Of a DNA stretch of 10,872 bases, positions 1 through 6,916 are shown piece by piece. The notes under the pieces were generated by a model. It was not told the DNA's origin, searched no databases, and saw only the letters and a program-made list of their open reading frames with translations. The position numbers and the translations under genes were made by a program. The DNA comes from Candidatus Fermentithermobacillaceae bacterium UBA3951 (GTDB lineage: Bacteria > Bacillota > Sulfobacillia > Fermentithermobacillales > Fermentithermobacillaceae). The stretch covers positions 19,141 to 30,012 of the forward strand of contig DGDN01000064.1 of the NCBI GenBank assembly GCA_002385465.1, given 5' to 3'. The number at the start of each line of letters is the position of its first letter. Positions within the stretch are counted from its first letter, which is position 1.

Positions 1-278
1 AGACCCATGATGGACTGGTACACTAGGATAGCCAGGAGGTAGACACTGAACTGCCAGTATGGCCTCTTCCTCCGGATGTTGTTGGAGTGAATCCGGATAA
101 GGTTCAGCGCTCCCAGGAAAAGCGCACCACAGGACATGAAGGTCATCGCCCATGACATGGCGTTCAGAAGTTTGTCACCGGATGCCAGAGCATAGTTGTA
201 AGGACCCTCAAAGGCCTCAAGGCAGAACCTGAAGGCCGCGAAGATCAAGCTTAGGGCGAACGGGATCTCTTTTCTCAC
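1..278 (-). CDS. Integral membrane protein of unknown function, C-terminus cut by window edge
   Basis: I do not recognise this protein. The frame is open from a GTG at 276-278 to base 1 (92 codons) with no stop, so its C-terminal part lies outside the window. The start is supported by a perfect AAGGAGGT ribosome binding site (286-293) seven bases upstream. The translation has hydrophobic stretches at about residues 4-16, 38-60 and 77-92, separated by a basic loop (HSNNIRRKRPYW, about 64-75), which fits a polytopic membrane protein with a positive cytoplasmic loop. It lies 42 bp downstream of the DUF6754 gene on the same strand with no obvious terminator between, so the two are probably co-transcribed and may work together at the membrane. 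That it is a gene is well supported; no function can be assigned. Confidence 0.75.
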   Translation of the reverse strand, partial: MRKEIPFALSLIFAAFRFCLEAFEGPYNYALASGDKLLNAMSWAMTFMSCGALFLGALNLIRIHSNNIRRKRPYWQFSVYLLAILVYQSIMG

Positions 279-320
279 CGACTGCACCTCCTTCCAACAT
301 CAACTCGCGTGCAAAAGGCG

Positions 321-1151
321 CTAGAAGTTGATGAAGTTCCTGATGAAATTGTTCTGCGGCGACAGCCACTGGACGATGCCGCCGAGAAGGATGATCACGT
401 ACAGTGAGACGCGGACTATGTCCTGAGCAACCACAGTACCCATAATGACCGGGTCTCTGGAGACATAGGCGGCGCCGGCGTAAAGCTCCTCACCAATCAT
501 GGTGTAGTCGCAAGCGGCGACGAAGAACGGGATCTGGGCAGGGGAGCTGGCAGCAGCTACCTGGATGGCCCCCACGAGGTTTCCGGCCTCGGCGAGGATC
601 AGAGACTCAGCGTAGAAGTAACCGACCAGGAACTGAGCCGCCGGCTTCTCGCGCGCGACAAGACCCGCGACGCCCATCGCCCAAGCGAACTGGGAACCGG
701 CGATGAACCTGATATCGTCGGGGTTGTAGGCGTCGGGCTTACCGGCCTCCAAGTAAGCCTGCTTAACGATTTCCTGGTTCACGACGTTAACCAGGTAGTT
801 GGCGTCGGTCGCGATGAACCGGGTGTCGTACTGGGCGCACTGCTTGGCGATGTACGCCAGGAACGACCAGTAAGCGAAGGTGGAGTCGTCACCGAGAGCG
901 GTGCTGTAGTCGGTCATGTGGACCGGCTTGCCCATCTCGGTTGCGCGGCCGATGGCCTCCTCGAACGCCTCGATGCCGGGGATCTTGCGGATCTCCGGAA
1001 TCTTCTCGCCCCGCCTGGCCCTGTTGATCATCACGTACACGAGGATGATCATGACGATGCTTATGAGCACCGAGAAGACCGTGTTATCGACGGGGCGGAA
1101 GATGCCCAGCTTGGGTGGAACGGCTTCAGCAGCAAGCAGAAACTCTGACAC
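321..1151 (-). CDS. DUF6754 domain-containing membrane protein
   Basis: This 276-residue protein resembles the DUF6754 family, whose function is unknown. It has an N-terminal transmembrane segment (about residues 22-43, followed by the basic RARRGEK), a long soluble central part (about 50-235) and a C-terminal transmembrane segment (about 243-263, VRVSLYVIILLGGIVQWL). The central region contains small-residue-rich stretches such as GNLVGAIQVAAASSPAQI and ends in EELYAGAAYVSRDP. Start is GTG at 1149-1151 with an AGGAGGT site (1160-1166) eight bases upstream; stop is TAG at 321-323. It heads a minus-strand unit with the partial membrane protein downstream, and is preceded by a sigma-A-type promoter and a leader of about 200 nt. 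The family name comes from recall of sequence character, not a search. Being a real membrane-anchored protein is very likely; its role is not known. Confidence 0.85.
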   Translation of the reverse strand: MSEFLLAAEAVPPKLGIFRPVDNTVFSVLISIVMIILVYVMINRARRGEKIPEIRKIPGIEAFEEAIGRATEMGKPVHMTDYSTALGDDSTFAYWSFLAYIAKQCAQYDTRFIATDANYLVNVVNQEIVKQAYLEAGKPDAYNPDDIRFIAGSQFAWAMGVAGLVAREKPAAQFLVGYFYAESLILAEAGNLVGAIQVAAASSPAQIPFFVAACDYTMIGEELYAGAAYVSRDPVIMGTVVAQDIVRVSLYVIILLGGIVQWLSPQNNFIRNFINF

Positions 1152-1352
1152 TCTGTTTCACCTCCTAACAGTGAGTTGGAGCACGTGAATCAAACACAGG
1201 AAACACAAAGGAGTGCGGGGTGAGGTGCTGTGTCTAAGCCATGTCTAAAGTTACGGCCCCGGTGCGTCCGGAGGATGGTTCCGTGCCCTCGCTGACATCA
1301 TATTCGTCCTTGTATGCGTAAATCCTTCCGCCGTCACCCTAAAGGTGGTTAA
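1152..1352 (-). other. Predicted ~200-nt 5' leader of the DUF6754 unit, potentially structured
   Basis: If the promoter at 1359-1387 is right, transcription starts near 1352 and leaves about 200 untranslated bases before the GTG at 1151. The leader RNA can form a stem CUCCGG/CCGGGG (1268-1273 with 1257-1262, one G-U pair) around a five-base loop, continued by ACGG/CCGU (1281-1284 with 1253-1256) across a bulge. A second, weaker dyad ACACAG/CUGUGU lies at 1228-1233 and 1194-1199. I recognise no known riboswitch class. There is no gene here apart from short, unconvincing open frames. Confidence 0.4.
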
Positions 1353-1358
1353 ACTTCT

Positions 1359-1387
1359 ATTGTACCTCTACTCACAATCCTGTTCAA
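1359..1387 (-). promoter_or_regulatory. Predicted sigma-A promoter for the DUF6754 unit
   Basis: On the minus strand a -35 box TTGAAC (1382-1387) is followed by exactly 17 bases and a -10 box TACAAT (1359-1364). This is the best-spaced promoter in the window (4 of 6 and 5 of 6 matches to consensus). It points at the DUF6754 gene and predicts a start of transcription near 1352. Confidence 0.6.
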
Positions 1388-1443
1388 CCGTTGAAATATG
1401 GGTTTTTCGGCGGAGAAACATCCGGAATTTGGCGGAGACGAAT

Positions 1444-1452
1444 TGGTATAAT
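1444..1452 (+). promoter_or_regulatory. Extended -10 promoter of the NusG-domain-II gene
   Basis: TGGTATAAT is a perfect TATAAT (1447-1452) with the upstream TG of an extended -10 element. No good -35 box lies at the normal distance, which extended -10 promoters tolerate. Transcription would begin near 1459, giving a short leader that contains an AAAGGGG ribosome binding site (1461-1467) six bases before the ATG at 1474. Confidence 0.6.
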
Positions 1453-1473
1453 TGCGTTTGAAAGGGGCGCGTC

Positions 1474-1854
1474 ATGACGAAAGGTGATGCTGTAATAGTC
1501 GCGGCAGCTCTCGGGCTCGCCATCCTCGTCTGGGCAGGATTCAAGTTCCTCCCCGGTGACGCGGGCGACCTGACGGCAATAGTCCGTGTGGACGGGAAAG
1601 AGGTCCTAAAGGTTAGGATCGACGCTCCAGAGTTGGAGCAGAAAGATGTAGAGATCCTGAACGGCACCGCCACTTTGGAGTTCGGGCAGGGGAAGATCCG
1701 CATTTTGCCGCTTCCCACCCACATCTGCCCCAACGGTATTTGCTGGAAAACAGGCTGGGTTTCAAGGCCCGGGCAGTCAATAGTCTGCGTGCCCAATCAC
1801 ACGACAATCACTGTGGAAGGAACTAGAGACGAAGTAGACTCGGTAGTCCGCTGA
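1474..1854 (+). CDS. NusG domain II-containing membrane-anchored protein
   Basis: This 126-residue protein matches the NusG domain II family (PF07009/DUF1312 type), small membrane-anchored proteins common in Bacillota. Residues 5-26 form one hydrophobic N-terminal segment, so it is probably tethered with its domain outside the membrane. The C-terminal domain has the family signature: cysteines C85 and C90 in HICPNGIC, then GWVSRPGQSIVCVPN with C105. The precise function is not established; family members often sit next to membrane transporters or redox genes. Start is ATG with an AAAGGGG site six bases upstream and its own extended -10 promoter. It is the only rightward gene in the left half, diverging from DUF6754 and converging on queT with a 12-bp gap. 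The family assignment is good; the role of the cysteines (metal, disulfide or redox) is open. Confidence 0.88.
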   Translation: MTKGDAVIVAAALGLAILVWAGFKFLPGDAGDLTAIVRVDGKEVLKVRIDAPELEQKDVEILNGTATLEFGQGKIRILPLPTHICPNGICWKTGWVSRPGQSIVCVPNHTTITVEGTRDEVDSVVR

Positions 1855-1882
1855 CGGGGGTTCGATTCACCCGGTCCCCCGT
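1854..1882. repeat. GC-rich hairpin at the convergent NusG-II / queT junction
   Basis: A perfect 7-bp inverted repeat ACGGGGG (1854-1860) and CCCCCGT (1876-1882) encloses a 15-base loop between the two convergent stop codons. It could slow polymerase from either side, but neither strand has the following U-run of a classic intrinsic terminator. The left arm plus loop, GACGGGGGTTCGATTC (1853-1867 region), also reads like the T-arm of a tRNA or tmRNA. Confidence 0.45.
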
Positions 1883-2367
1883 TCACCTTGCTCTCCTCCC
1901 AACACCTCGCGGAGCCGCTGGTTTCTTAAGATGTAAGTGAGGAGCGGGTACCCGAGCCCGTAACACGCAACTGCCTGGCCTGCGGCGATATACAGGGCAA
2001 CGATAGCGTAGGGCATCCCGGAGAGCGGCGCCACATAGGCCGACACCACGAGAGCGTTCACGATAACCGGAGGAAGGGGCGCAAGCAGCGGGTGTGACAT
2101 CCTCCTCGTAAGAAAAGCCGCCGCCAGGCTCGAGAAAGCCCCCAGCGAAAGGTCCCACACAAGAAAAGGGCTCCCGAGGTTCGCCAGGATACATCCGAGG
2201 TACAGGCCCCATGGCGCCCAGGGAAACACAAAAGGCAAGACTGTGAGGGCCTCGGCGACTCTCACTTGGATAGGACCGTATCCCAACGCGTTAAGGGGCG
2301 GGAGGAGCGTAAGAAGCGCATAGACCGCCGCCAAGACCGAGACTCTCGACAGTACCTTTAGAGACAC
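1867..2367 (-). CDS. queT: QueT-family transporter, predicted ECF S component for a queuosine precursor
   Basis: This 166-residue, very hydrophobic protein fits the QueT family (PF06177), the substrate-binding S component of an energy-coupling-factor importer thought to bring in queuosine precursors such as preQ1. Visible family features are an N-terminal segment with LLPPLNALGYGPIQVRVAEA, the following LTVLPF, a GCILANLGSP stretch, a PPVIVNALVV helix and a C-terminal GLGYPLLTYIL. About five to six membrane segments are expected. The ECF T and ATPase subunits are not in the window and are usually shared and encoded elsewhere. Start is GTG at 2365-2367, eight bases after the purD stop; a weak AAGGTAGG site overlaps the end of purD, suggesting translational coupling. 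It is the last gene of the purine operon. I saw no preQ1 riboswitch in front of it. Family confidence is high; the substrate is inferred from the family. Confidence 0.87.
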   Translation of the reverse strand: MSLKVLSRVSVLAAVYALLTLLPPLNALGYGPIQVRVAEALTVLPFVFPWAPWGLYLGCILANLGSPFLVWDLSLGAFSSLAAAFLTRRMSHPLLAPLPPVIVNALVVSAYVAPLSGMPYAIVALYIAAGQAVACYGLGYPLLTYILRNQRLREVLGGEQGERGTG

Positions 2368-2375
2368 CTAACGAC

Positions 2376-3722
2376 CTACCTTCCTATGTCCCTCCGGTAG
2401 AAAGCTCCCTCAAAGTCTATGGATGAAACCTTACCGTACGCAAGTCTCAAAGCCTCTTCCAGGGAAGGAGCCAGGGCGGTTACGCCTAAGACCCTCCCGC
2501 CCGAGGTGACCAGGACTCCGCCTTCAACTTTCGTCCCGGCGTGGAAAACAATAACGCCTTCCCGCTCACCGCGGCCACCCAGAGAAGTTAGACCGAGCGC
2601 TCCCCTTTCATCGCCGTCCAGGCCGTAGATAGGAATGCCCTTGCGATAGGACCCCGGATACCCTCCCGACGCCATAACGACCGTTGCGCAAGCCTCCTCC
2701 CTGACTCTGAGGCGGTCCTCCGCGGATACGGCAGGACCCGAGGCATAGCTCCTGAGCGTTCCTTTGGCGCAAGCCAGGAGGGCTTTGGCAAAATCGCCTT
2801 CCATCCGCGGGAGCACGCACTGGGTCTCGGGGTCGCCAAACCTGACGTTGAATTCGAGTACCTTGGGGCCGCTTTCGGTTACCATGAGACCGGCGTATAG
2901 AATGCCCCGGTAGTCTATCCCCTCGGCTTTGAGCCCGGCCACCGCCCGCTCCAGCACTTCCTTCTTGATAACGTCTTCCAGTCCGGGCCCGAAGGAATCC
3001 AGGTCAACTGGCGAAAAGGCTCCCATGCCGCCCGTCATGGGCCCGGTGTCGCCCTCACCCACCCGCTTGTGGTCCCTGGCAAGGGGCAAAGGTATCATGA
3101 AATCACCGTCGGTAAGGCACATGGCGGTGACTTCCTTACCCTCTAGGAACTCCTGGAATACAATACGGCGGCCGGCTTCCCCGTAAGCCCCTTCACCCAT
3201 GGACTTCCGCACGGTCTCAAAGGCTTCTTCGCGATCTGCGGCTATGGTTACGCCCTTCCCCAAGGCGAGCCCATCGGCTTTGATGACCCAAGGACCGGGT
3301 GTGTTCCTCACGTAGTCCAGGGCTGCGTCGCAGGTTTCAAAGCTCTCGGACTTTGGGTGAGGAATTCCGTGGCGGCGCGCAAAATCCATCCCGAAGCTCT
3401 TACTTGCCTCCAGCATGGTCCCCTGCCTGCCCGGCCCGAATACATTGATGCCGGCCTCCCTCAGGTAGTCGGCCAGACCGTCGGCCAGGTGGTTCTCGGG
3501 ACCTACGACGACGAGCTCAATGCCCTTCTCCCGGCAGAACCGGGCTATCTCGCCGAATCCTTCCGGCTTAAGGTCTAAAGGCACATTCTCCGCAACATCC
3601 GCCATGGCCGCGACCCCGGGATTGCCCGGCGCCACAAAGACACGTTCGGCTGAAGGGCTACGCGCGATCCTCCATGCCAGAGCGTGTTCTCTTCCGCCCG
3701 AACCGGTTACCAGAACGTTCAT
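2376..3722 (-). CDS. purD: Phosphoribosylamine--glycine ligase (GAR synthetase)
   Basis: PurD joins phosphoribosylamine to glycine with ATP to make glycinamide ribonucleotide, step 2 of purine synthesis, in the cytoplasm. The 448-residue protein is full length. It begins with the N-domain motif VLVTGSGGREHALAW (residues 3-17) and APGNPG (31-36). The ATP-grasp core follows: WVIKADGLALGKGV (145-158), DHKRVGEGDTGPMTGGMGAF (217-236) and the metal-binding LEFNVRFGDPETQ (289-301). Two positions differ from the commonest family form: GPMTGGMGA rather than GPNTGGMGA, and GTMLEASKSF where AxxLEGSKxF is usual. Start is ATG at 3720-3722, 13 bp after the purH stop, with GAGGAGAGGA overlapping that stop. 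It sits between purH and queT in the operon. Confidence 0.98.
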   Translation of the reverse strand: MNVLVTGSGGREHALAWRIARSPSAERVFVAPGNPGVAAMADVAENVPLDLKPEGFGEIARFCREKGIELVVVGPENHLADGLADYLREAGINVFGPGRQGTMLEASKSFGMDFARRHGIPHPKSESFETCDAALDYVRNTPGPWVIKADGLALGKGVTIAADREEAFETVRKSMGEGAYGEAGRRIVFQEFLEGKEVTAMCLTDGDFMIPLPLARDHKRVGEGDTGPMTGGMGAFSPVDLDSFGPGLEDVIKKEVLERAVAGLKAEGIDYRGILYAGLMVTESGPKVLEFNVRFGDPETQCVLPRMEGDFAKALLACAKGTLRSYASGPAVSAEDRLRVREEACATVVMASGGYPGSYRKGIPIYGLDGDERGALGLTSLGGRGEREGVIVFHAGTKVEGGVLVTSGGRVLGVTALAPSLEEALRLAYGKVSSIDFEGAFYRRDIGR

Positions 3723-3735
3723 TTGCGTCCTCTCC

Positions 3736-5292
3736 TCAGTGCAAGAAGTGGCGCTTGCCGCTTACGACCATCGCTATGTTGTGGGTATCTGCCACCGCTA
3801 TTGACTCTGCGTCCCTTATGGACCCTCCGGGGTGCACAATGGCCGATATCCCGGCTTTGGCGGCCTCGATCACAGAGTCTGGGAAGGGGAAGAAAGCGTC
3901 CGATGCCATAACCGACCCCCTCGCCTTTTCCTTTGCCCTCTCCACTGCGATCCTCACGCAGTCAACCCTGTTCGGTTGTCCGCCGCCGATACCCACAGTT
4001 GCCCCGTCTTTGGCGAGTACAATCGCGTTTGACTTCACGTGCTTGCACACGGTCATGGCGAATCTTAGGTCCCTAATCTCCTGGTCGGTAGGCGAACGCT
4101 TGGAGACCACCTGCCAGTCTTCGTCTCCGGGCGAGAGGGTATCAAGTTCCTGCAAGAGGATGCCGCCCATTGCCGACCGCAGAGAGTACCGCTGAGGCGC
4201 CTTGGCCCTTCCTTCAAAACCGTTGGGGGCTATGGGTATGACCCTCAAGTCCTTCTTGCTCCTAAGGATATCGAGCGCCTCAGGCGTGAACTCCGGAGCC
4301 ATGAGGATCTCCAGGAACACCTTTTTCATTGCTTCCGCCGTTTCCTCATCCACCGGGCAGTTGAAGGCCACGACTCCCCCGAATATTGAAACCGGGTCGG
4401 CCTCAAAAGCGCGCTCAAACGCCTCTCGAGGAGTAGATCCCGTGGCGACACCGCACGGAGTGGCGTGTTTAACGGCCACGCAAGCCGGGGGAGGGAAGTC
4501 CCATACCGTCCGCAGTGCGCAATCGGCGTCGTTGATATTATTGTAAGAAAGCTCTTTGCCCTGGAGCTGCCTGCCTGCCAGCGACGGAATATCGCTACCC
4601 ATGACGGGTTCGTAGAAAGCGGCCTTCTGGTGCGGGTTTTCCCCGTACCTCAGAGAAAAGGTCTTCTTGTACCCGAAAGCAAGCTCTTCCGGGAAATCCA
4701 GCGGCCAACTCCTCCATAAATCACCCAGGTAAGCCGCTATGGCCCCATCATATGTGGCCGTGTGGTTGAACACTTCAACTGCCAGCTGGCGCCGGGTCAG
4801 CTTGTCGACGTCTCCGGTAAGCCGTATTTGCCTTACGATCTCGTTGTACCTTGCCGGGTTACATACGGTGATAACCCAGTTCCAGTTCTTCGCCGAGGCT
4901 CTAAGGAGCGTTGGGCCGCCGATATCGATTTCTTCAATCACTTCTTCAAGGGTAGCCGACGGCCTCGTGGCAGTCTTCACGAAAGGATAGAGGTTGCACA
5001 CTACCATATCCACGGGAGTAATGTGGTGCGCGGTGAGGTCCGCCATATCGGATGAGCTATCACGCCTGGCCAGGATACCACCGTGTATCTTCGGATGAAG
5101 GGTCTTTACGCGCCCTCCCAAGATCTCAGGAAACCCGGTGAGCTCCTGGACTTCCGTAACCGTCACTCCGCCGTCTTTCAAGAAGCGGGCCGTCCCTCCG
5201 GTGGAGATTACCTCCCACCCCATCTCTACGAGTTGGGCGGCAAAATCTACAAGGCCGGTCTTATCAGCCACGCTTACTATCGCCCGACGCAT
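3736..5292 (-). CDS. purH: Bifunctional AICAR formyltransferase / IMP cyclohydrolase
   Basis: PurH carries out the last two steps to IMP: formylation of AICAR with 10-formyl-THF, then ring closure. The 518-residue protein has both domains. The N-terminal cyclohydrolase part (about 1-200) shows STGGTARFL (30-38), GFPEILGGRVKTLHP (53-67), KIHGGILARR and DIGGPTLLRASAKN (123-136). The transformylase part shows LRYGENPHQ (214-222), the catalytic K275-H276 in VKHATPCGVATG, SDAFFPFPDS (464-473), HPGGSIRD (487-494) and the terminal GKRHF (512-516). Small departures from the usual form are KHATPCG (commonly KHxNPCG) and GGGQPNR (commonly GxGQMxR). Start ATG at 5290-5292 overlaps the purN TAA by one base (TAATG), with GGAGGT eight bases upstream, so it is translationally coupled to purN. 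Confidence 0.98.
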   Translation of the reverse strand: MRRAIVSVADKTGLVDFAAQLVEMGWEVISTGGTARFLKDGGVTVTEVQELTGFPEILGGRVKTLHPKIHGGILARRDSSSDMADLTAHHITPVDMVVCNLYPFVKTATRPSATLEEVIEEIDIGGPTLLRASAKNWNWVITVCNPARYNEIVRQIRLTGDVDKLTRRQLAVEVFNHTATYDGAIAAYLGDLWRSWPLDFPEELAFGYKKTFSLRYGENPHQKAAFYEPVMGSDIPSLAGRQLQGKELSYNNINDADCALRTVWDFPPPACVAVKHATPCGVATGSTPREAFERAFEADPVSIFGGVVAFNCPVDEETAEAMKKVFLEILMAPEFTPEALDILRSKKDLRVIPIAPNGFEGRAKAPQRYSLRSAMGGILLQELDTLSPGDEDWQVVSKRSPTDQEIRDLRFAMTVCKHVKSNAIVLAKDGATVGIGGGQPNRVDCVRIAVERAKEKARGSVMASDAFFPFPDSVIEAAKAGISAIVHPGGSIRDAESIAVADTHNIAMVVSGKRHFLH

Positions 5293-5939
5293 TACGATGC
5301 ACCTCCGCTCTTATCGAGGATCCTTACCCTTCGTCCCTCCAAGACCGCTCGCCTCTGGGCGATCAGGGTGATCGCCAAAGGTAGCAGCCGGTGCTCCACC
5401 TCAAGTATCCTCGCAGATAGAGACTCAACCGTATCTCCTTCCTCTACCCGGACCGTATCTTGCGCGATTATAGGACCGCCGTCTAGGGATTCGTCCACGA
5501 AAAACACGGTGGCGCCTGTCACCTTGACGCCGTAAGCCAGAGCATCGGCCTGCGCGTGGAGGCCCGGAAATGAGGGAAGGAGAGAAGGATGGATGTTGAT
5601 TATGCGTCCCCTAAAAGCGTCAAGTAGAGTCTCTCCTGCCAGGCGGTCGTATCCTGCGCACACAACGAGCTGGACGCCCCACTCGGTGAGGGATCGGACC
5701 AAATCCCGCTCGTAGGCCGCCCTGCACTCGGGCCACTTGCCGTAACGCGCGTGGGGTATGGTCAAAGCCGGCACGCCTGCTTTTTGCGCTCGGTCCAGGG
5801 CGGGCACCCCTGGCCTGTTCGAGATGACCACGGTAACTTCGGCCGGGATCTCCCCCCGGGCGCATCCGTCCAGTATGGCCTGAAGGTTTGTCCCACGCCC
5901 GGACACGAGGACCCCCAGCTTCAGTTTGGAGGCGCTCAT
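5292..5939 (-). CDS. purN: Phosphoribosylglycinamide formyltransferase (10-formyl-THF dependent)
   Basis: PurN transfers a formyl group from 10-formyl-THF to GAR, step 3 of the pathway. The 215-residue protein begins with the phosphate-binding KLGVLVSGRGTNLQAI (7-22). The catalytic triad is intact: N115 and H117 in INIHPSLLPSF, and D153 in ESLDGGPIIAQ. The spacing equals that of the E. coli enzyme (N106, H108, D144). Local variants are AGYDRL where AGFMRx/AGYMRL is usual, and GATVFFVDE where GCTVHFVDE is usual; neither removes a catalytic residue. The ATG at 5937-5939 overlaps the purM stop by four bases (ATGA), and the stop overlaps purH by one base. A C-terminal tail of about 15 residues (ILDKSGGAS end) runs beyond the fold. 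Confidence 0.97.
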   Translation of the reverse strand: MSASKLKLGVLVSGRGTNLQAILDGCARGEIPAEVTVVISNRPGVPALDRAQKAGVPALTIPHARYGKWPECRAAYERDLVRSLTEWGVQLVVCAGYDRLAGETLLDAFRGRIINIHPSLLPSFPGLHAQADALAYGVKVTGATVFFVDESLDGGPIIAQDTVRVEEGDTVESLSARILEVEHRLLPLAITLIAQRRAVLEGRRVRILDKSGGAS

Positions 5940-6916
5940 GCTCTCACTACCTCTCCTATGTGATGGGCGCTTACTCCGTGTCCTTTGAGAAGCCCCAGAA
6001 GATCGCCGGCATCTTCCGGGTCCACGATGACTACCATGCCGATACCCATGTTGAAAACCCTGTCCATCTCGGCGTCATCGAGACTGCCGGTTTTCCGGAT
6101 GATATCGAAAATCGGGGGCACAGGCCAGGCACCGCTCTTCGCGAAATCCGTGCCCTGAGGAAGCACCCGCCGGATGTTGCCCAAGATCCCGCCCTCAGTG
6201 ACGTGGGCCATACCCTTGAGCGTTACGCACTTCATCGCCTCCACCAGGGCCTTTGCGTATATCCGTGTGGGCTCAAGGAGCTCCTCGCCGAGAGTCCTGC
6301 CCAGCTCGGCGACATAATCCTCGAGCCGCATCTTGCCTTCCTCAAGGAGCACCCGGCGGGCGGTCGTGTAGCCGTTGGAGTGGATCCCGGAGGATTCGAG
6401 GCCCAGGACGACGTCGCCGGGCACTATGTTTGAGCCATCTATGATCTTCTTCCGCCCGACCCCTCCGACGCAGAAGCCTGCCAGGTCGTACTCTCCTTCC
6501 TCGTACATGGCGGGCATCGTGGCCGTTTCGCCTCCGAGCAGGGCGCACCCGGCCATCTCGCAACCCTCGACTATGCCCTTCACTATCTCTTCGACAACGC
6601 CCGGCCTCGACTTGCCGATGGCGATATAGTCCAGGAAGAAAAGCGGCTCTGCCCCGCAGGTAACTACATCGTCGGCGTTCATGGCGACCAGGTCTATCCC
6701 AACCGTATCGTGCTTATCCAGGGCCTGCGCGATCTTGACTTTGGTGCCGACTCCATCGGCGCCCGCCGCCAGGACCATGTCTTTGAACCCGAGGACCGAA
6801 GGGTCAAAGAGGCCTGAGAACCCACCGACCCCGGAGATAACTCCTTTTCCATATGACCGGGAGGCAATCTCGGCGATCCTCCCTACGTTCACTCCCGGCT
6901 TCTTAGAATAGATCAT
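5936..6916 (-). CDS. purM: Phosphoribosylformylglycinamidine cyclo-ligase (AIR synthetase)
   Basis: PurM closes the imidazole ring of FGAM with ATP to give AIR (step 5). The 326-residue protein shows the family order: YSKKPGVNVG (3-12), GVGGFSGLFD (29-38), the nucleotide/metal loop GADGVGTKVKIA (52-63), GAEPLFFLDYIA (88-99), GGETATMPAMY (128-138), YDLAGFCVGGV (143-153), SSGIHSNGYT (175-184) and FNMGIGMVV (288-296). Several normally strict positions vary: VAMNADDV where VAMCVNDx is common, GETATMPAMY for GETAEMPGMY, and HVTEGGILGNIRR for HxTGGGxxEN. These look like lineage variants, not decay. The start ATG at 6914-6916 lies inside the last codons of purF (14-bp overlap), with AAGGAGG nine bases upstream. 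The stop overlaps purN. Confidence 0.97.
   Translation of the reverse strand: MIYSKKPGVNVGRIAEIASRSYGKGVISGVGGFSGLFDPSVLGFKDMVLAAGADGVGTKVKIAQALDKHDTVGIDLVAMNADDVVTCGAEPLFFLDYIAIGKSRPGVVEEIVKGIVEGCEMAGCALLGGETATMPAMYEEGEYDLAGFCVGGVGRKKIIDGSNIVPGDVVLGLESSGIHSNGYTTARRVLLEEGKMRLEDYVAELGRTLGEELLEPTRIYAKALVEAMKCVTLKGMAHVTEGGILGNIRRVLPQGTDFAKSGAWPVPPIFDIIRKTGSLDDAEMDRVFNMGIGMVVIVDPEDAGDLLGLLKGHGVSAHHIGEVVRA

Noticed and set aside
1237..1338. A 34-codon minus-strand open frame in the DUF6754 leader (contains GRIYAYKDEYDVSEG), which looked protein-like.
   Set aside because: It has no ATG, GTG or TTG start before its middle, is bounded by TAG on both sides and lies inside the predicted leader. A decayed gene remnant is possible but unsupported.
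1853..1882. A tRNA or tmRNA gene ending at the GGTTCGATTC stretch.
   Set aside because: No matching 5' acceptor strand, anticodon arm or CCA end is found at the right distance, and the stretch overlaps two convergent coding ends.
2588..2839. Long open frames on other frames within purD, purH, purF and purM.
   Set aside because: They are shadows of GC-rich genes with clear family motifs and have no ribosome binding sites or protein-like composition of their own.
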